From: an uncultured Ignavibacteria bacterium
GTDB lineage: Bacteria; Bacteroidota; Ignavibacteria; SZUA-365
Length of the DNA stretch: 64,000 nucleotides
NCBI GenBank assembly: GCA_913061095.1
Contig: CAJXVM010000025.1
Span: 1-64,000 of the forward strand
Reading direction: 5' to 3'
Part shown: piece after piece, positions 53,617 to 61,631 of the stretch
How positions within the stretch are numbered: position 1 is the stretch's first letter
How the letters are laid out: every line of letters starts with the position of its first letter
Translations under genes and position numbers: made by a program
Notes under the pieces: generated by a model
Told to the model about the DNA's origin: nothing
Seen by the model: the letters and a program-made list of their open reading frames with translations, nothing else
Databases searched by the model: none

Positions 53617-54801
53617 TCAGGCCGGCAGGATGATGCGGAAGGTGGTGCCTTTGCCGGGAGCGGTTTCGTGCACGAACAGTTTGCCGCGGTGATAATCCTG
53701 CACGATGCGCCGCGCCAGGCTGAGGCCGAGTCCCCAGCCGCGCTTTTTCGTGCTGTAGCCCGGACGGAAAATATCCTTCTTCAGCCGCAGGTCGATCCCC
53801 TTGCCGTTGTCCTTCACGTCGATGATGATCTTTTTTCCGCGCCGGGAGACGAAGTATTCGATGCGTCCGTCAGTCTGCTCCATCGCGTCCAGAGCGTTTT
53901 TCATCAGGTTCTCGAACACCCATTCCAGCAGTTCGGCGTTGTAGCGTGCGGTCACCGATGCGATTTCGGGCACGATGATGGATACTTTTTTCCCCAGCTG
54001 CGGCGTTCGCCGGCGGTAGTAATCCGCGCTCTTCCGGATGGTATCCATCAGATTCTGCTCGCTGAGCTGCGGCTTCGATCCGATCTTGGAGAAGCGCAGT
54101 GCGATGCGGTTGAGCCGGCTGACATCCTTTTCCATTTCCGCGACTGTCTGCTCGAGCGCCTCCGGATCGTCGGTCTGCTCGCGCAGCAGCTCGAGCCAGC
54201 CCATCATGCTCGAAAGCGGCGTGCCGAGCTGATGCGCGGTCTCCTTCGACATTCCCACCCAGATGTTCGCCTGTTCGCTGCGCTTGATGTAGCTGAATCC
54301 GATGTAGCCGATGAGGATGAACATCCCCGCCACGAGGATTTCGATATAGGGCAGGGCGCGGAGATCTCTGACCAGCTCGGATTCGTCGTAGAACACATAC
54401 CCCAGCACCGTGGAGTCTTTGTACTTGACCACGATTGGCGGATTGACCTCCGCCATGTGATCGCGCCGCTGCACGAAGAATTCGTGCAGTTCCTCGGTCG
54501 TGAATGCTGCGGAATCCACGTCGATATTGCGCTGACTGTAAGGCGTCAGGTCGGCGTCCGTCATGAGCAGCGGAAAGTCGATCACGTCGGTCACGCTCTG
54601 CTCGAACGTATAATCCCCGTTCGGAGAATCATCGTTTGCGATATACTCAAGCGCGCTGATATGCAGTTGAAGGCTGACATGCTCGCGCTCCTGCAGTTTC
54701 TCGACGATGGACTGCGTATAAAACAGCACGGCGATCACAATGAGCATCGCGAGGGCGACGAGGGCGATCTTGAAATTCGCGGAAACCGGTCTGCGTTGCA
54801 T
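53617..54801 (-). CDS. Membrane sensor histidine kinase
   Basis: The 394-residue kinase has two membrane segments (about 11-32 and 154-176) around a periplasmic sensor loop of about 120 residues, then HisKA with phospho-acceptor His190 (SKETAHQLGTPLSSMMGW) and HATPase_c with NLMKNALDAM, DNGKGI and GWGLGLSLARRIV. The H-box variant AHQLGTPLS instead of the usual HELRTPL belongs to a known Bacteroidota subgroup. No response regulator is adjacent. The start at 54801 is preferred over 54831 because the promoter and a GGAT site fit it. Minisatellites lie on both sides. Confidence 0.9.
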   Translation of the reverse strand: MQRRPVSANFKIALVALAMLIVIAVLFYTQSIVEKLQEREHVSLQLHISALEYIANDDSPNGDYTFEQSVTDVIDFPLLMTDADLTPYSQRNIDVDSAAFTTEELHEFFVQRRDHMAEVNPPIVVKYKDSTVLGYVFYDESELVRDLRALPYIEILVAGMFILIGYIGFSYIKRSEQANIWVGMSKETAHQLGTPLSSMMGWLELLREQTDDPEALEQTVAEMEKDVSRLNRIALRFSKIGSKPQLSEQNLMDTIRKSADYYRRRTPQLGKKVSIIVPEIASVTARYNAELLEWVFENLMKNALDAMEQTDGRIEYFVSRRGKKIIIDVKDNGKGIDLRLKKDIFRPGYSTKKRGWGLGLSLARRIVQDYHRGKLFVHETAPGKGTTFRIILPA

Positions 54802-54834
54802 GATATCCGAGCGAATGTGGCAGAAAAACACAAC

Positions 54835-54862
54835 AGATTACGGAACTCGCACGCTCGATCAA
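54835..54862 (-). promoter_or_regulatory. Promoter of the histidine kinase gene
   Basis: Minus strand: TTGATC (54862-54857), 16-bp spacer, TAATCT (54840-54835), 34 bases before the start codon. Confidence 0.5.
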
Positions 54863-54911
54863 AGTCCAAAAACGGGGATGCATGGAATTTTCACCCCGTC
54901 TGCACGGTCGC

Positions 54912-54995
54912 AGGATGCAGGAGGCAGGATGCAGGAGGCAGGATGCGGGAGGCAGGATGCGGGAGGCAGGATGAGGGAGGCAGGACGCGGGAGGT
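54912..54995. repeat. 14-bp minisatellite, 6 copies
   Basis: Units AGGATGCRGGAGGC at 54912, 54926, 54940, 54954, 54968 and 54982; the copies differ at one or two positions. Confidence 0.93.
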
Positions 54996-55013
54996 GTTGA
55001 GCGATGCCGTATT

Positions 55014-55088
55014 CACACGCGTGAGCGTGTGGCTGTCGAATACCGCCCCGGTTGATCCGCTGCCGTAACCACACGCGTAAGCGTGTGG
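55014..55088. repeat. Two dispersed GTRA-loop hairpins
   Basis: CACACGC-GTGA-GCGTGTG (55014-55031) and CCACACGC-GTAA-GCGTGTGG (55069-55088). Both are preceded by TGCCGTA and followed by GCTGTCG, so the conserved unit extends beyond the stem. Confidence 0.85.
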
Positions 55089-55226
55089 CTGTCGCATGCC
55101 GGATCCCGATCCCCCGAGTCCTCCTCCTGACGACGGACGTCGGTAAAAACATGCTCATTTGCTCGAAAAAACCGATTTTAGGTTATGCTAAAAAATATTT
55201 TAATACACCCTAAAACTCGTTTTCGC

Positions 55227-55255
55227 TTGATTTTTGCTTCGAATCCTGCTAATGT
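55227..55255 (+). promoter_or_regulatory. Promoter of the glycosyltransferase gene
   Basis: TTGATT (55227-55232), 17-bp spacer, TAATGT (55250-55255), 33 bases before the TTG start. An AT-rich inverted repeat TTTTAGG ... CCTAAAA (55176-55182, 55209-55215) lies just upstream. Confidence 0.6.
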
Positions 55256-55287
55256 GAGCCATTCCCAGCTCAGACCGGGAGGCAAAT

Positions 55288-55935
55288 TTGGCGCAGCCGC
55301 TTGTTTCCATCATTCTTGCAACCTACAACCGGTCGGACCTGCTTCCGCGGGCGGTGGAGTCGGTGTTGCTGCAGTCCTGGCACAACTGGGAGCTGATCAT
55401 CGTCGACGATTGCAGCACTGATGGCACTCCCGCTCTTCTCGAAGAATTTGCGCAGATCGACTTCCGGGTGCGTACCATTCGACAGCAGCGGTCGGGTGCG
55501 GGTCCGGAGGGACCCGGTCCGACCCGCAACAGGGGACTGCGGGAAGCTTCCGGGGACCTCATCACCGTGCTGGATTCCGACGACGCCTACGCGGTCGATC
55601 ATCTCACGCTGCGCGTGCGCTACATGATCGATCATCCGGAAGTGGATTTCATTTACGGGGGATATCGCGCCATCGGGAACGACGCACAGATGCGGGTACC
55701 CGACATCGAGGATCCCTCCATCATGATTCCGCTGGACGAATGCATCATCGGCGGTACCTTCTTTACGCGCCGCGGCGTGATCGAACGCGCCGGCGGCTGG
55801 GATTCCGGCTACGGCGAGGATGCGCGGCTCTTCTCCCGCATCCGCGCAAGCTTCGTCGTGCGCAAGGTTGATTATCCCACCTACCTCTACCACCGCGACA
55901 CCATCGACAGCCGCTGCAGCCGTCTCATCCCATAG
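55288..55935 (+). CDS. Family 2 glycosyltransferase
   Basis: The 215-residue protein starts at TTG after a GGAGG site. It is a compact GT-A domain: PLVSIILATYNRSDLL opening, VDDCSTDGT, the Arg-rich loop, and the metal-binding DSDD (in ITVLDSDDAY), then GWDSGYGEDARLFSRI. It transfers a sugar from a nucleotide-sugar to an acceptor that cannot be predicted. It is shorter than most GT2 enzymes (250-350 residues), with no membrane segment, and stands alone, so a surface-glycan or protein-glycosylation role is only a guess. Confidence 0.88.
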   Translation: MAQPLVSIILATYNRSDLLPRAVESVLLQSWHNWELIIVDDCSTDGTPALLEEFAQIDFRVRTIRQQRSGAGPEGPGPTRNRGLREASGDLITVLDSDDAYAVDHLTLRVRYMIDHPEVDFIYGGYRAIGNDAQMRVPDIEDPSIMIPLDECIIGGTFFTRRGVIERAGGWDSGYGEDARLFSRIRASFVVRKVDYPTYLYHRDTIDSRCSRLIP

Positions 55936-56010
55936 CCCACAGCCCATAGCCGTCAGCCCATCCGCCTTCGATGCGCTCCGGCGGACCTGCGGCAGCCCGG
56001 AAAAAATCCA

Positions 56011-56039
56011 TTGAATCCCCGCCAAATTCTCCGTACATT
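56011..56039 (+). promoter_or_regulatory. Promoter of the yicC-gmk-rpoZ-coaBC operon
   Basis: TTGAAT (56011-56016), 17-bp spacer, TACATT (56034-56039), 42 bases before the ATG. Confidence 0.65.
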
Positions 56040-56081
56040 ACGAGTTCGTAACGAGTTGCGGCGAAACAAGGATAGACACAT

Positions 56082-56960
56082 ATGCTCATCAGTATGACGG
56101 GATACGGGACGGCGACGGCGGTGAACGGACAGATGTCCGTGACTGCGGAAATCCGTTCGGTCAACAGCCGCTTCTATGAATTCTCGGCGCGGCTCCCCAA
56201 GCACCTGCAGGTCAAGGAACTCGAGCTCAAGGAGGCCGTGCGCGGACGCGTCAAGCGCGGCAAGGTCAACCTGGCCGTCAGCGTCGACCGCAGCAACGGC
56301 GACGTGCTGCCGGTGCATGTGGATGAGGAAGCCGTGCGCGCGGTGATGACGCTGCTGCGCCGACTCAACGAGGTCTCCGGCCTCAATGAGAACATCAACC
56401 TCGAAACGCTCATGAAATTCTCTGAGGTGTTCACCACCGAGGATCAGGACGAACTCCCCGAGGAAGAGTGGAAGCTCGTGGTCCAGGCCGTGGGAGAGGC
56501 CGCCGACGCCCTGCTCGCCATGCGCTCGCAGGAAGGCGCGGAGCTGACTCGCGATATGCGCGAACGTATCGGTGGACTCGAAGACGTCATCGACAAAATC
56601 GAGAAGCTCACGGCGGGACGCAGCGAAAAGGAGCGCGACCGGCTGCGCGAGAAACTGCGCAATCTCCTGACCGACGAGAAAATCGATCCCGCCCGGCTCG
56701 ACATGGAAATCGCCCTGCTGGCGGATAAAATGGATATCACCGAGGAAATGGTGCGCTTCCGCAGCCACACGAAGTTTTTCCTCGAAGCGCTCGACGCGGA
56801 CGAATCGGAAGGACGCAAGCTTTCCTTCCTCCTTCAGGAAATGAACCGCGAGGCGAACACCATCGCAGCAAAAAGCTACGACGCCGACATCGCGCATCTT
56901 GTCGTGTCTGTGAAGGAAGAACTCGAGCGCGTTCGCGAACAGATTCAGAATATCGAGTAG
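56082..56960 (+). CDS. yicC: YicC/YloC family endoribonuclease
   Basis: The 292-residue protein has the family's N-terminal SMTGYGTA and RSVNSRFYEFSARLP motifs and the C-terminal SHTKFFLEAL, GRKLSFLLQEMNREANTIAAKS segment. Homologues are hexameric RNases that affect small-RNA turnover and stationary-phase growth. It is the first gene of an operon in which gmk starts 8 bases after its stop. No unusual features. Confidence 0.95.
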   Translation: MLISMTGYGTATAVNGQMSVTAEIRSVNSRFYEFSARLPKHLQVKELELKEAVRGRVKRGKVNLAVSVDRSNGDVLPVHVDEEAVRAVMTLLRRLNEVSGLNENINLETLMKFSEVFTTEDQDELPEEEWKLVVQAVGEAADALLAMRSQEGAELTRDMRERIGGLEDVIDKIEKLTAGRSEKERDRLREKLRNLLTDEKIDPARLDMEIALLADKMDITEEMVRFRSHTKFFLEALDADESEGRKLSFLLQEMNREANTIAAKSYDADIAHLVVSVKEELERVREQIQNIE

Positions 56961-56968
56961 TCCCGCCC

Positions 56969-57538
56969 ATGCTCTTCGTGCTGTCCGCCCCGAGCGGATC
57001 CGGCAAGACGACCATCGCGCGAAATGTGCTCCGGCACTTCGACGATCTCTCCTTCTCCGTGTCCGCCACCACGCGGCCGAAGCGGCCGAAGGAGATCGAT
57101 GGCCGGGACTACCACTTTCTCTCCCGCGACGACTTCGAGCGCCGCATCGAGGAAGACGGCCTCGTCGAGTGGGAGGAAATTTACGGCAATCTCTACGGCA
57201 CGCTGAAGTCGGAAACCGACAGTGCGATAGGCGCTGGCAGTCACCTGCTCTTCGACATCGACGTCAAGGGCGCCCTGTCACTCAAGAGGCTGTACTCCGA
57301 CGATGCCGTACTGATCTTTATTCGTCCTCCGGATCTCGACGTGCTGCGTGAGCGGCTCGAACACCGGGGAACGGACGATGAAACGGTGATCGCGCGCCGC
57401 ATGCAGCGTGCCGCCTGGGAACTCGAACAGGCTCCGCAGTTCGACCACGTCGTGGTTAATGATGACCTCGCGCGGTCCATCCCCGAGGTCGAGCGCATCA
57501 TCGGCATCTACATGAATGGATCGAAACAACAGCAGTAA
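56969..57538 (+). CDS. gmk: Guanylate kinase
   Basis: The 189-residue enzyme phosphorylates GMP to GDP with ATP. P-loop SAPSGSGKTTI (residues 5-15), the GMP-binding SATTRPKRPKEIDGRDYHF, and VEWEEIYGNLYGT are as in the family. Cytoplasmic. It sits between yicC and rpoZ, a common arrangement. No clear ribosome site, consistent with coupling to yicC. Confidence 0.97.
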   Translation: MLFVLSAPSGSGKTTIARNVLRHFDDLSFSVSATTRPKRPKEIDGRDYHFLSRDDFERRIEEDGLVEWEEIYGNLYGTLKSETDSAIGAGSHLLFDIDVKGALSLKRLYSDDAVLIFIRPPDLDVLRERLEHRGTDDETVIARRMQRAAWELEQAPQFDHVVVNDDLARSIPEVERIIGIYMNGSKQQQ

Positions 57539-57559
57539 CGTTCTCATACAGGAGGAAGC

Positions 57560-57850
57560 ATGTCACTCGAACCCCTGGATCTCACCAAAATCGACAGCCA
57601 CGCCGAGAACATCTACGAGGCGATCGTCGTGCTCTCGAACCGCGCGCGGCAGATCAACGAGGAGTTGAAAATCCGCCTCAACCAGGAACTGGAAGCCTTT
57701 ACCCCGCGCTCCGATTCCGAGGAAGAAGTGGAGCTCAATCCCGAGCAAACGCGCATCAGCATCGAGTTCGAGAAGATGGCCAAGCCGACGCAGAAGGCCG
57801 TCGAGGATCTGCTCGGCGATAAGATATCCTACCGCTATAAGGAAGAGTGA
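57560..57850 (+). CDS. rpoZ: RNA polymerase omega subunit
   Basis: The 96-residue protein has the omega pattern NIYEAIVVLSNRARQINEELK near residues 18-38 and a C-terminal helix with KPTQKAVEDLLGDKI. It helps assemble RNA polymerase through the beta-prime subunit. The ATG follows an AGGAGG site; the stop overlaps the coaBC start (GTGA). Confidence 0.9.
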   Translation: MSLEPLDLTKIDSHAENIYEAIVVLSNRARQINEELKIRLNQELEAFTPRSDSEEEVELNPEQTRISIEFEKMAKPTQKAVEDLLGDKISYRYKEE

Positions 57851-59061
57851 GCTTCGCGGGCAAACATATCATCGTCGGCGTAACGGGAAGCATCGCGGCC
57901 TACAAATCAGCCCTGCTCGTGCGCGAACTCGTCAAACGGGGCGCGGAGGTGCGCGTCGTCATGACACCCGCCGCCTGTGAATTCATCACACCGCTGACGC
58001 TGGCAACGCTCAGCGGCAGCGATGTCGTGATCGACATGTTCCCGGCGGACCGGTCGAAAGGCACTTGGCATATCCACCTCGGGGTGTGGGCCGACCTGAT
58101 GATCGTGGCGCCCGCATCCGCTAACACCATCGCGAAACTGGCACACGGTTTCGCCGACAATGCGCTGACCTCGCTCGCGCTTGCCATCCGCTGTCCGATG
58201 GTGATTGCCCCCGCGATGGATACCGACATGTATCTGCATACCGCCACGAAAGACAACCTCGATATTCTCCGCCGCCGGGAGGTCGACATCATCCAGCCCG
58301 AAAGCGGGGAACTGGCCAGCGGACTCACCGGTCCGGGACGCCTGCCCGAGACACACGTCCTGATGCACGCGATTGAGCGGCATTTCCGGGCGGGGGATAA
58401 CGACCTGCGGGGCATGGCAGTGCTCGTCACCGCGGGGCCCACGCAGGAGCCCATCGATCCGGTGCGTTACATCGGCAACCGCAGTTCCGGCAAGATGGGA
58501 TTCGCGATCGCGGAGGCCGCCGCCCTGCGCGGCGCGGCCGTGACGCTGGTCAGCGGTCCGGTCGCCCTGCCGACGCCCGAAGGCGTCACACGTATCGACG
58601 TCGAAAGCGCCCGGGAGATGCACGACGCCGTCATGAAGTACTACGACGTGCAGAATATCTGCATTCTTGCTGCCGCTGTTGCGGACTTCACCGTTTCCAC
58701 GCCTGCCGAGCAGAAAATCAAGAAGCACTCCCTCGGAAGCGGCGGCATGCAGCTTGCGCTCGACCGTACGCCCGACATTCTCGCCGGGCTCGGGGAGCGC
58801 AAAGGCGACATGCTGCTGGTGGGCTTTGCCCTGGAGACGGAAAACGAGCAGGAGAACGCCCTGCGGAAACTGAAAGAAAAAAACGCCGACATGATGGTGC
58901 TGAACAATCCGCGTGTGGAAGGCGCGGCCTTCGGCAGCGACACCAATGTCGCCACGCTGCTCTTCGCCGACGGGGAGCACGAGGAACTCGAGCGCATGAG
59001 CAAGGCGCAGCTGGCCGACATCATCATCGATCGCGCGCTCATTGCCCTGCGTAAGCGCTGA
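57847..59061 (+). CDS. coaBC: Bifunctional phosphopantothenoylcysteine decarboxylase / synthetase
   Basis: The 404-residue CoaBC starts at GTG, overlapping the rpoZ stop. The CoaC half (1-185) is a flavoprotein with [12 protein letters not shown], the active-site His in [24 protein letters not shown] and the PAMDTDMY motif. The CoaB half (190-400) has [24 protein letters not shown] and AAAVADF. It makes 4'-phosphopantetheine for coenzyme A. The last codons and the stop lie in a degenerate first copy of a 41-bp repeat. Confidence 0.97.
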   Translation: MSFAGKHIIVGVTGSIAAYKSALLVRELVKRGAEVRVVMTPAACEFITPLTLATLSGSDVVIDMFPADRSKGTWHIHLGVWADLMIVAPASANTIAKLAHGFADNALTSLALAIRCPMVIAPAMDTDMYLHTATKDNLDILRRREVDIIQPESGELASGLTGPGRLPETHVLMHAIERHFRAGDNDLRGMAVLVTAGPTQEPIDPVRYIGNRSSGKMGFAIAEAAALRGAAVTLVSGPVALPTPEGVTRIDVESAREMHDAVMKYYDVQNICILAAAVADFTVSTPAEQKIKKHSLGSGGMQLALDRTPDILAGLGERKGDMLLVGFALETENEQENALRKLKEKNADMMVLNNPRVEGAAFGSDTNVATLLFADGEHEELERMSKAQLADIIIDRALIALRKR

Positions 59062-59222
59062 GTCGCGCCGCGCATGCACTGCGCTTCTCGCGATTACGCT
59101 GAGTCGCGCCGCGCATGCACTGCGCTTCTCGCGATTACGCTGAGTCGCGCCGCGCATGCACTGCGCTTCCCTCGCAAGCGCTGAATCGTTCCACGCACGC
59201 ACTGCGCTTCCTGTGCAAACAC
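59059..59222. repeat. 41-bp tandem repeat, four copies, beginning at the coaBC stop
   Basis: Copies at 59059, 59100, 59141 and 59182, each starting with TGA and containing CGCGCATGCACTGCGCTTC. The first two are identical, the third has a changed end, and the fourth has diverged. The end of a copy resembles the coaBC tail, suggesting the repeat grew out of that gene's 3' end. Confidence 0.93.
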
Positions 59223-59251
59223 TGATTCCGCGGGAGCCACCGGCGACCCTG

Positions 59252-59280
59252 TTGACAGTTCGACCTCCCGGTCGTACTTT
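59252..59280 (+). promoter_or_regulatory. Promoter of the UDG gene
   Basis: Perfect TTGACA (59252-59257), 17-bp spacer, TACTTT (59275-59280), 11 bases before the ATG. Confidence 0.65.
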
Positions 59281-59291
59281 TTCTTTTACCC

Positions 59292-60020
59292 ATGAACCAC
59301 GAAACCGTGTCAGATCTTCACCGGTATTTACGCCAGCAGCGCGAGCGTTACGGAGACGAGCTCTATGTCGAGCAGGACGTGCTTCGCGCCGCGGAGCTTG
59401 CCGCGCAGGGACTGACCGAGGAAAACGGAGAAGTGACCGAAGCCTGGAAATCAGCGCGCACGCTCGAGCATCTCTACGATCTCATCCACGACTGCCGAAA
59501 ATGTCCGCTTGCGGAATCGCGCAACAAATTCGTCTTCGGCGTCGGCGATCCCGAGGCGGATATCGTGCTCGTCGGCGAGGCGCCGGGCGCCGAGGAGGAC
59601 CGCCGCGGCGAACCTTTCGTCGGTCGAGCGGGACAGCTGCTCGACAAAATCCTCGCCGCCGTGGAACTCAGCCGTGAGGATGTGTTCATCTGCAACATCC
59701 TCAAATGCCGTCCCCCGAAAAACCGTGATCCGCTGCCCGCGGAGGTGGAGCAGTGCGAGCCCTATCTGCACAAGCAGCTGGAGGTGCTCAAGCCGAAAAT
59801 CATGCTCGCCCTCGGACGCATCGCCGCGCAGACGCTTCTGCGCACGAAAGACTCCCTCACGAAGCTGCGGGCCGGTGTTCATGAATATCAGGGCATCCCC
59901 CTCGTGGTGACCTATCACCCGGCAGCACTGCTGCGGAATCCCAACTGGAAACGTCCCACCTGGGAGGACGTGCAGAAATTCCGGCAGCTCTACGACGAAC
60001 TGAAATCCACCGCAGAATAA
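59292..60020 (+). CDS. Family 4 uracil-DNA glycosylase
   Basis: The 242-residue enzyme removes uracil from DNA. Residues 1-65 are an extension. The core has Fe-S cysteines (CRKCPLA, then CNILKCRPPKNRDP), the active-site GEAPGAEEDRRGEPFVGRAG, and the closing HPAALLRNP. The N-terminal extension is common in this family. A very short leader (about 5 bases after the expected transcription start) suggests a leaderless or near-leaderless mRNA. It precedes dnaB by 28 bases. Confidence 0.93.
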   Translation: MNHETVSDLHRYLRQQRERYGDELYVEQDVLRAAELAAQGLTEENGEVTEAWKSARTLEHLYDLIHDCRKCPLAESRNKFVFGVGDPEADIVLVGEAPGAEEDRRGEPFVGRAGQLLDKILAAVELSREDVFICNILKCRPPKNRDPLPAEVEQCEPYLHKQLEVLKPKIMLALGRIAAQTLLRTKDSLTKLRAGVHEYQGIPLVVTYHPAALLRNPNWKRPTWEDVQKFRQLYDELKSTAE

Positions 60021-60048
60021 GCACGTTGCATCAGAACGGATAACAGGC

Positions 60049-61491
60049 ATGCAGGATCCAGCATACTCATCGCGTCCACCCATCGATGAAGGCCCGCCGT
60101 CGCGGAGTGAGGGACGCGAACGCAGTGCGGGACGCGTTCCGCCGCAGGCGGTGGACGTGGAGATGGCCGTGCTCGGCGCCATGCTGCTGCAGGCCGACGC
60201 CACCGTCTCCAACGTGTTTTCCCTTCTTACGCGGGATGCATTCTACAAGGAAGCCCATCGCACGATTTTCGATTCCATCTCGCGGCTGTTCGAAAAGCAG
60301 GAGCCGATCGATCTGATCACCGTGGCGGAGGATCTCCGACGCAGCGACGAACTCGAGAAAATCGGGGGCATGTACTATCTCACGGAGATGACCAACGAGG
60401 TCATCTCGCCCGCGCACATCGAGCATCACTGCCGCATCGTGCTTGAGAAGGCCATCAAGCGGCACCTGATTGAGATCAACACCGGCATCATCAGCGACTG
60501 CTATCTTGACAGCAGTGACGCGTTCGAGCTGATCGACGAGGCCGAAGAACAGATCTTCGAGCTCTCCGAGAAGCACATCAAGCAGAGCTTCACGGAGGTG
60601 AAAACCATTGTCAAGCCGCTGCTCGACCGCATCTACAAAATTTCGCAGGATCACACCGGTGTCACCGGCGTGCCCTCGGGCTACGAACTGCTCGACGAGA
60701 AAACCGGCGGCTGGCAGCCGACCGACCTGATCATTCTCGCCGCGCGTCCCTCAATGGGAAAAACCGCACTCGCGCTGTCGATGGCGCGCAACGCCGCGAT
60801 CGACAAGGGCATGCCCGTCGGTATTTTCAGTCTCGAGATGGCAAGCGATCAGCTCGCTCTGCGCCTGCTCTGTGCCGAGGCGCGGGTGAACATGCAGCAG
60901 GTGCGCACCGGCCGCATCCGCGAACAGGAGTTCCATCGTCTCGCCAGCTACGTCGGCAAGCTCGAACGGGCGAGCATTCTCATCGACGACACGCCCGGCA
61001 TTTCCATCCTCGAAGTTCGCGCGAAGGCCCGCCGCATGGTGCACGAGCACGGCGTGAAGCTCATCGTCATCGACTATCTGCAGCTCATGAGCGCGCCGAT
61101 GGTGCGCGAGAGCCGCGAGCGGGAGATCGCATCGATCAGCCGATCGCTGAAAGGGCTTGCCAAGGATCTGCGCATTCCCGTCATCGCGCTTTCGCAGCTC
61201 AACCGCAGCGTTGAGCAGCGTACCGGTGGGAAGCCCATGCTCGCCGATCTCCGCGAGTCCGGGTCCATCGAACAGGATGCCGACGTGGTCATGTTCATCC
61301 ATCGCAGCAAGGATCAGGACGCGCCGCCCGAGGAGCGCGGAAAGGCTTCGGTGATCATCGCCAAGCAGCGCAACGGCGAAATCGGGGAAGTCGATCTCGC
61401 GTGGATCGCCGACTATGCGCGCTTCGAAAACCTGGAGACGCGCATGCCCTCCACCGCGCTGCCGCCGCCGGAAGAGGAAGCGAATTTCTGA
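60049..61491 (+). CDS. dnaB: Replicative DNA helicase DnaB
   Basis: The 480-residue hexameric helicase has the N-terminal helical domain (about 25-130, AVLGAMLLQADATVSNVF) and the RecA-like ATPase domain: Walker A ARPSMGKTALALSMARNAA, Walker B LIVIDYLQLM, QLNRSVEQR and the arginine-finger SGSIEQDADVVMFIHR. It unwinds DNA at the fork. The gene follows the UDG gene closely. No intein or insertion. Confidence 0.97.
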   Translation: MQDPAYSSRPPIDEGPPSRSEGRERSAGRVPPQAVDVEMAVLGAMLLQADATVSNVFSLLTRDAFYKEAHRTIFDSISRLFEKQEPIDLITVAEDLRRSDELEKIGGMYYLTEMTNEVISPAHIEHHCRIVLEKAIKRHLIEINTGIISDCYLDSSDAFELIDEAEEQIFELSEKHIKQSFTEVKTIVKPLLDRIYKISQDHTGVTGVPSGYELLDEKTGGWQPTDLIILAARPSMGKTALALSMARNAAIDKGMPVGIFSLEMASDQLALRLLCAEARVNMQQVRTGRIREQEFHRLASYVGKLERASILIDDTPGISILEVRAKARRMVHEHGVKLIVIDYLQLMSAPMVRESREREIASISRSLKGLAKDLRIPVIALSQLNRSVEQRTGGKPMLADLRESGSIEQDADVVMFIHRSKDQDAPPEERGKASVIIAKQRNGEIGEVDLAWIADYARFENLETRMPSTALPPPEEEANF

Positions 61492-61573
61492 GATGACCGC
61501 TTATGACGTCTCGCCATCCCGGTCCAGCGCCGCGCACCGTGTCTCGCGAGAAAATCCTGTCCCGTTTTTTCCA

Positions 61574-61602
61574 TTGTCTGCCGGGGAGCAGACACGTAGT
61601 TT
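61574..61602 (+). promoter_or_regulatory. Promoter of the DUF5683 gene with internal dyad
   Basis: TTGTCT (61574-61579), 17-bp spacer, TAGTTT (61597-61602). A perfect 7-bp inverted repeat, TGTCTGC-CGGGGA-GCAGACA (61575-61594), fills the spacer, a likely regulator site. Confidence 0.55.
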
Positions 61603-61631
61603 TCCCCAGTAATTCGACAATCGAGAGAAAG

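Larger units (their letters stand above)
54802..55287. other. Gene-free region between divergent genes
   Basis: 486 bases that hold the kinase promoter, a 14-bp minisatellite, two hairpins and the glycosyltransferase promoter. No credible coding sequence. Confidence 0.6.
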
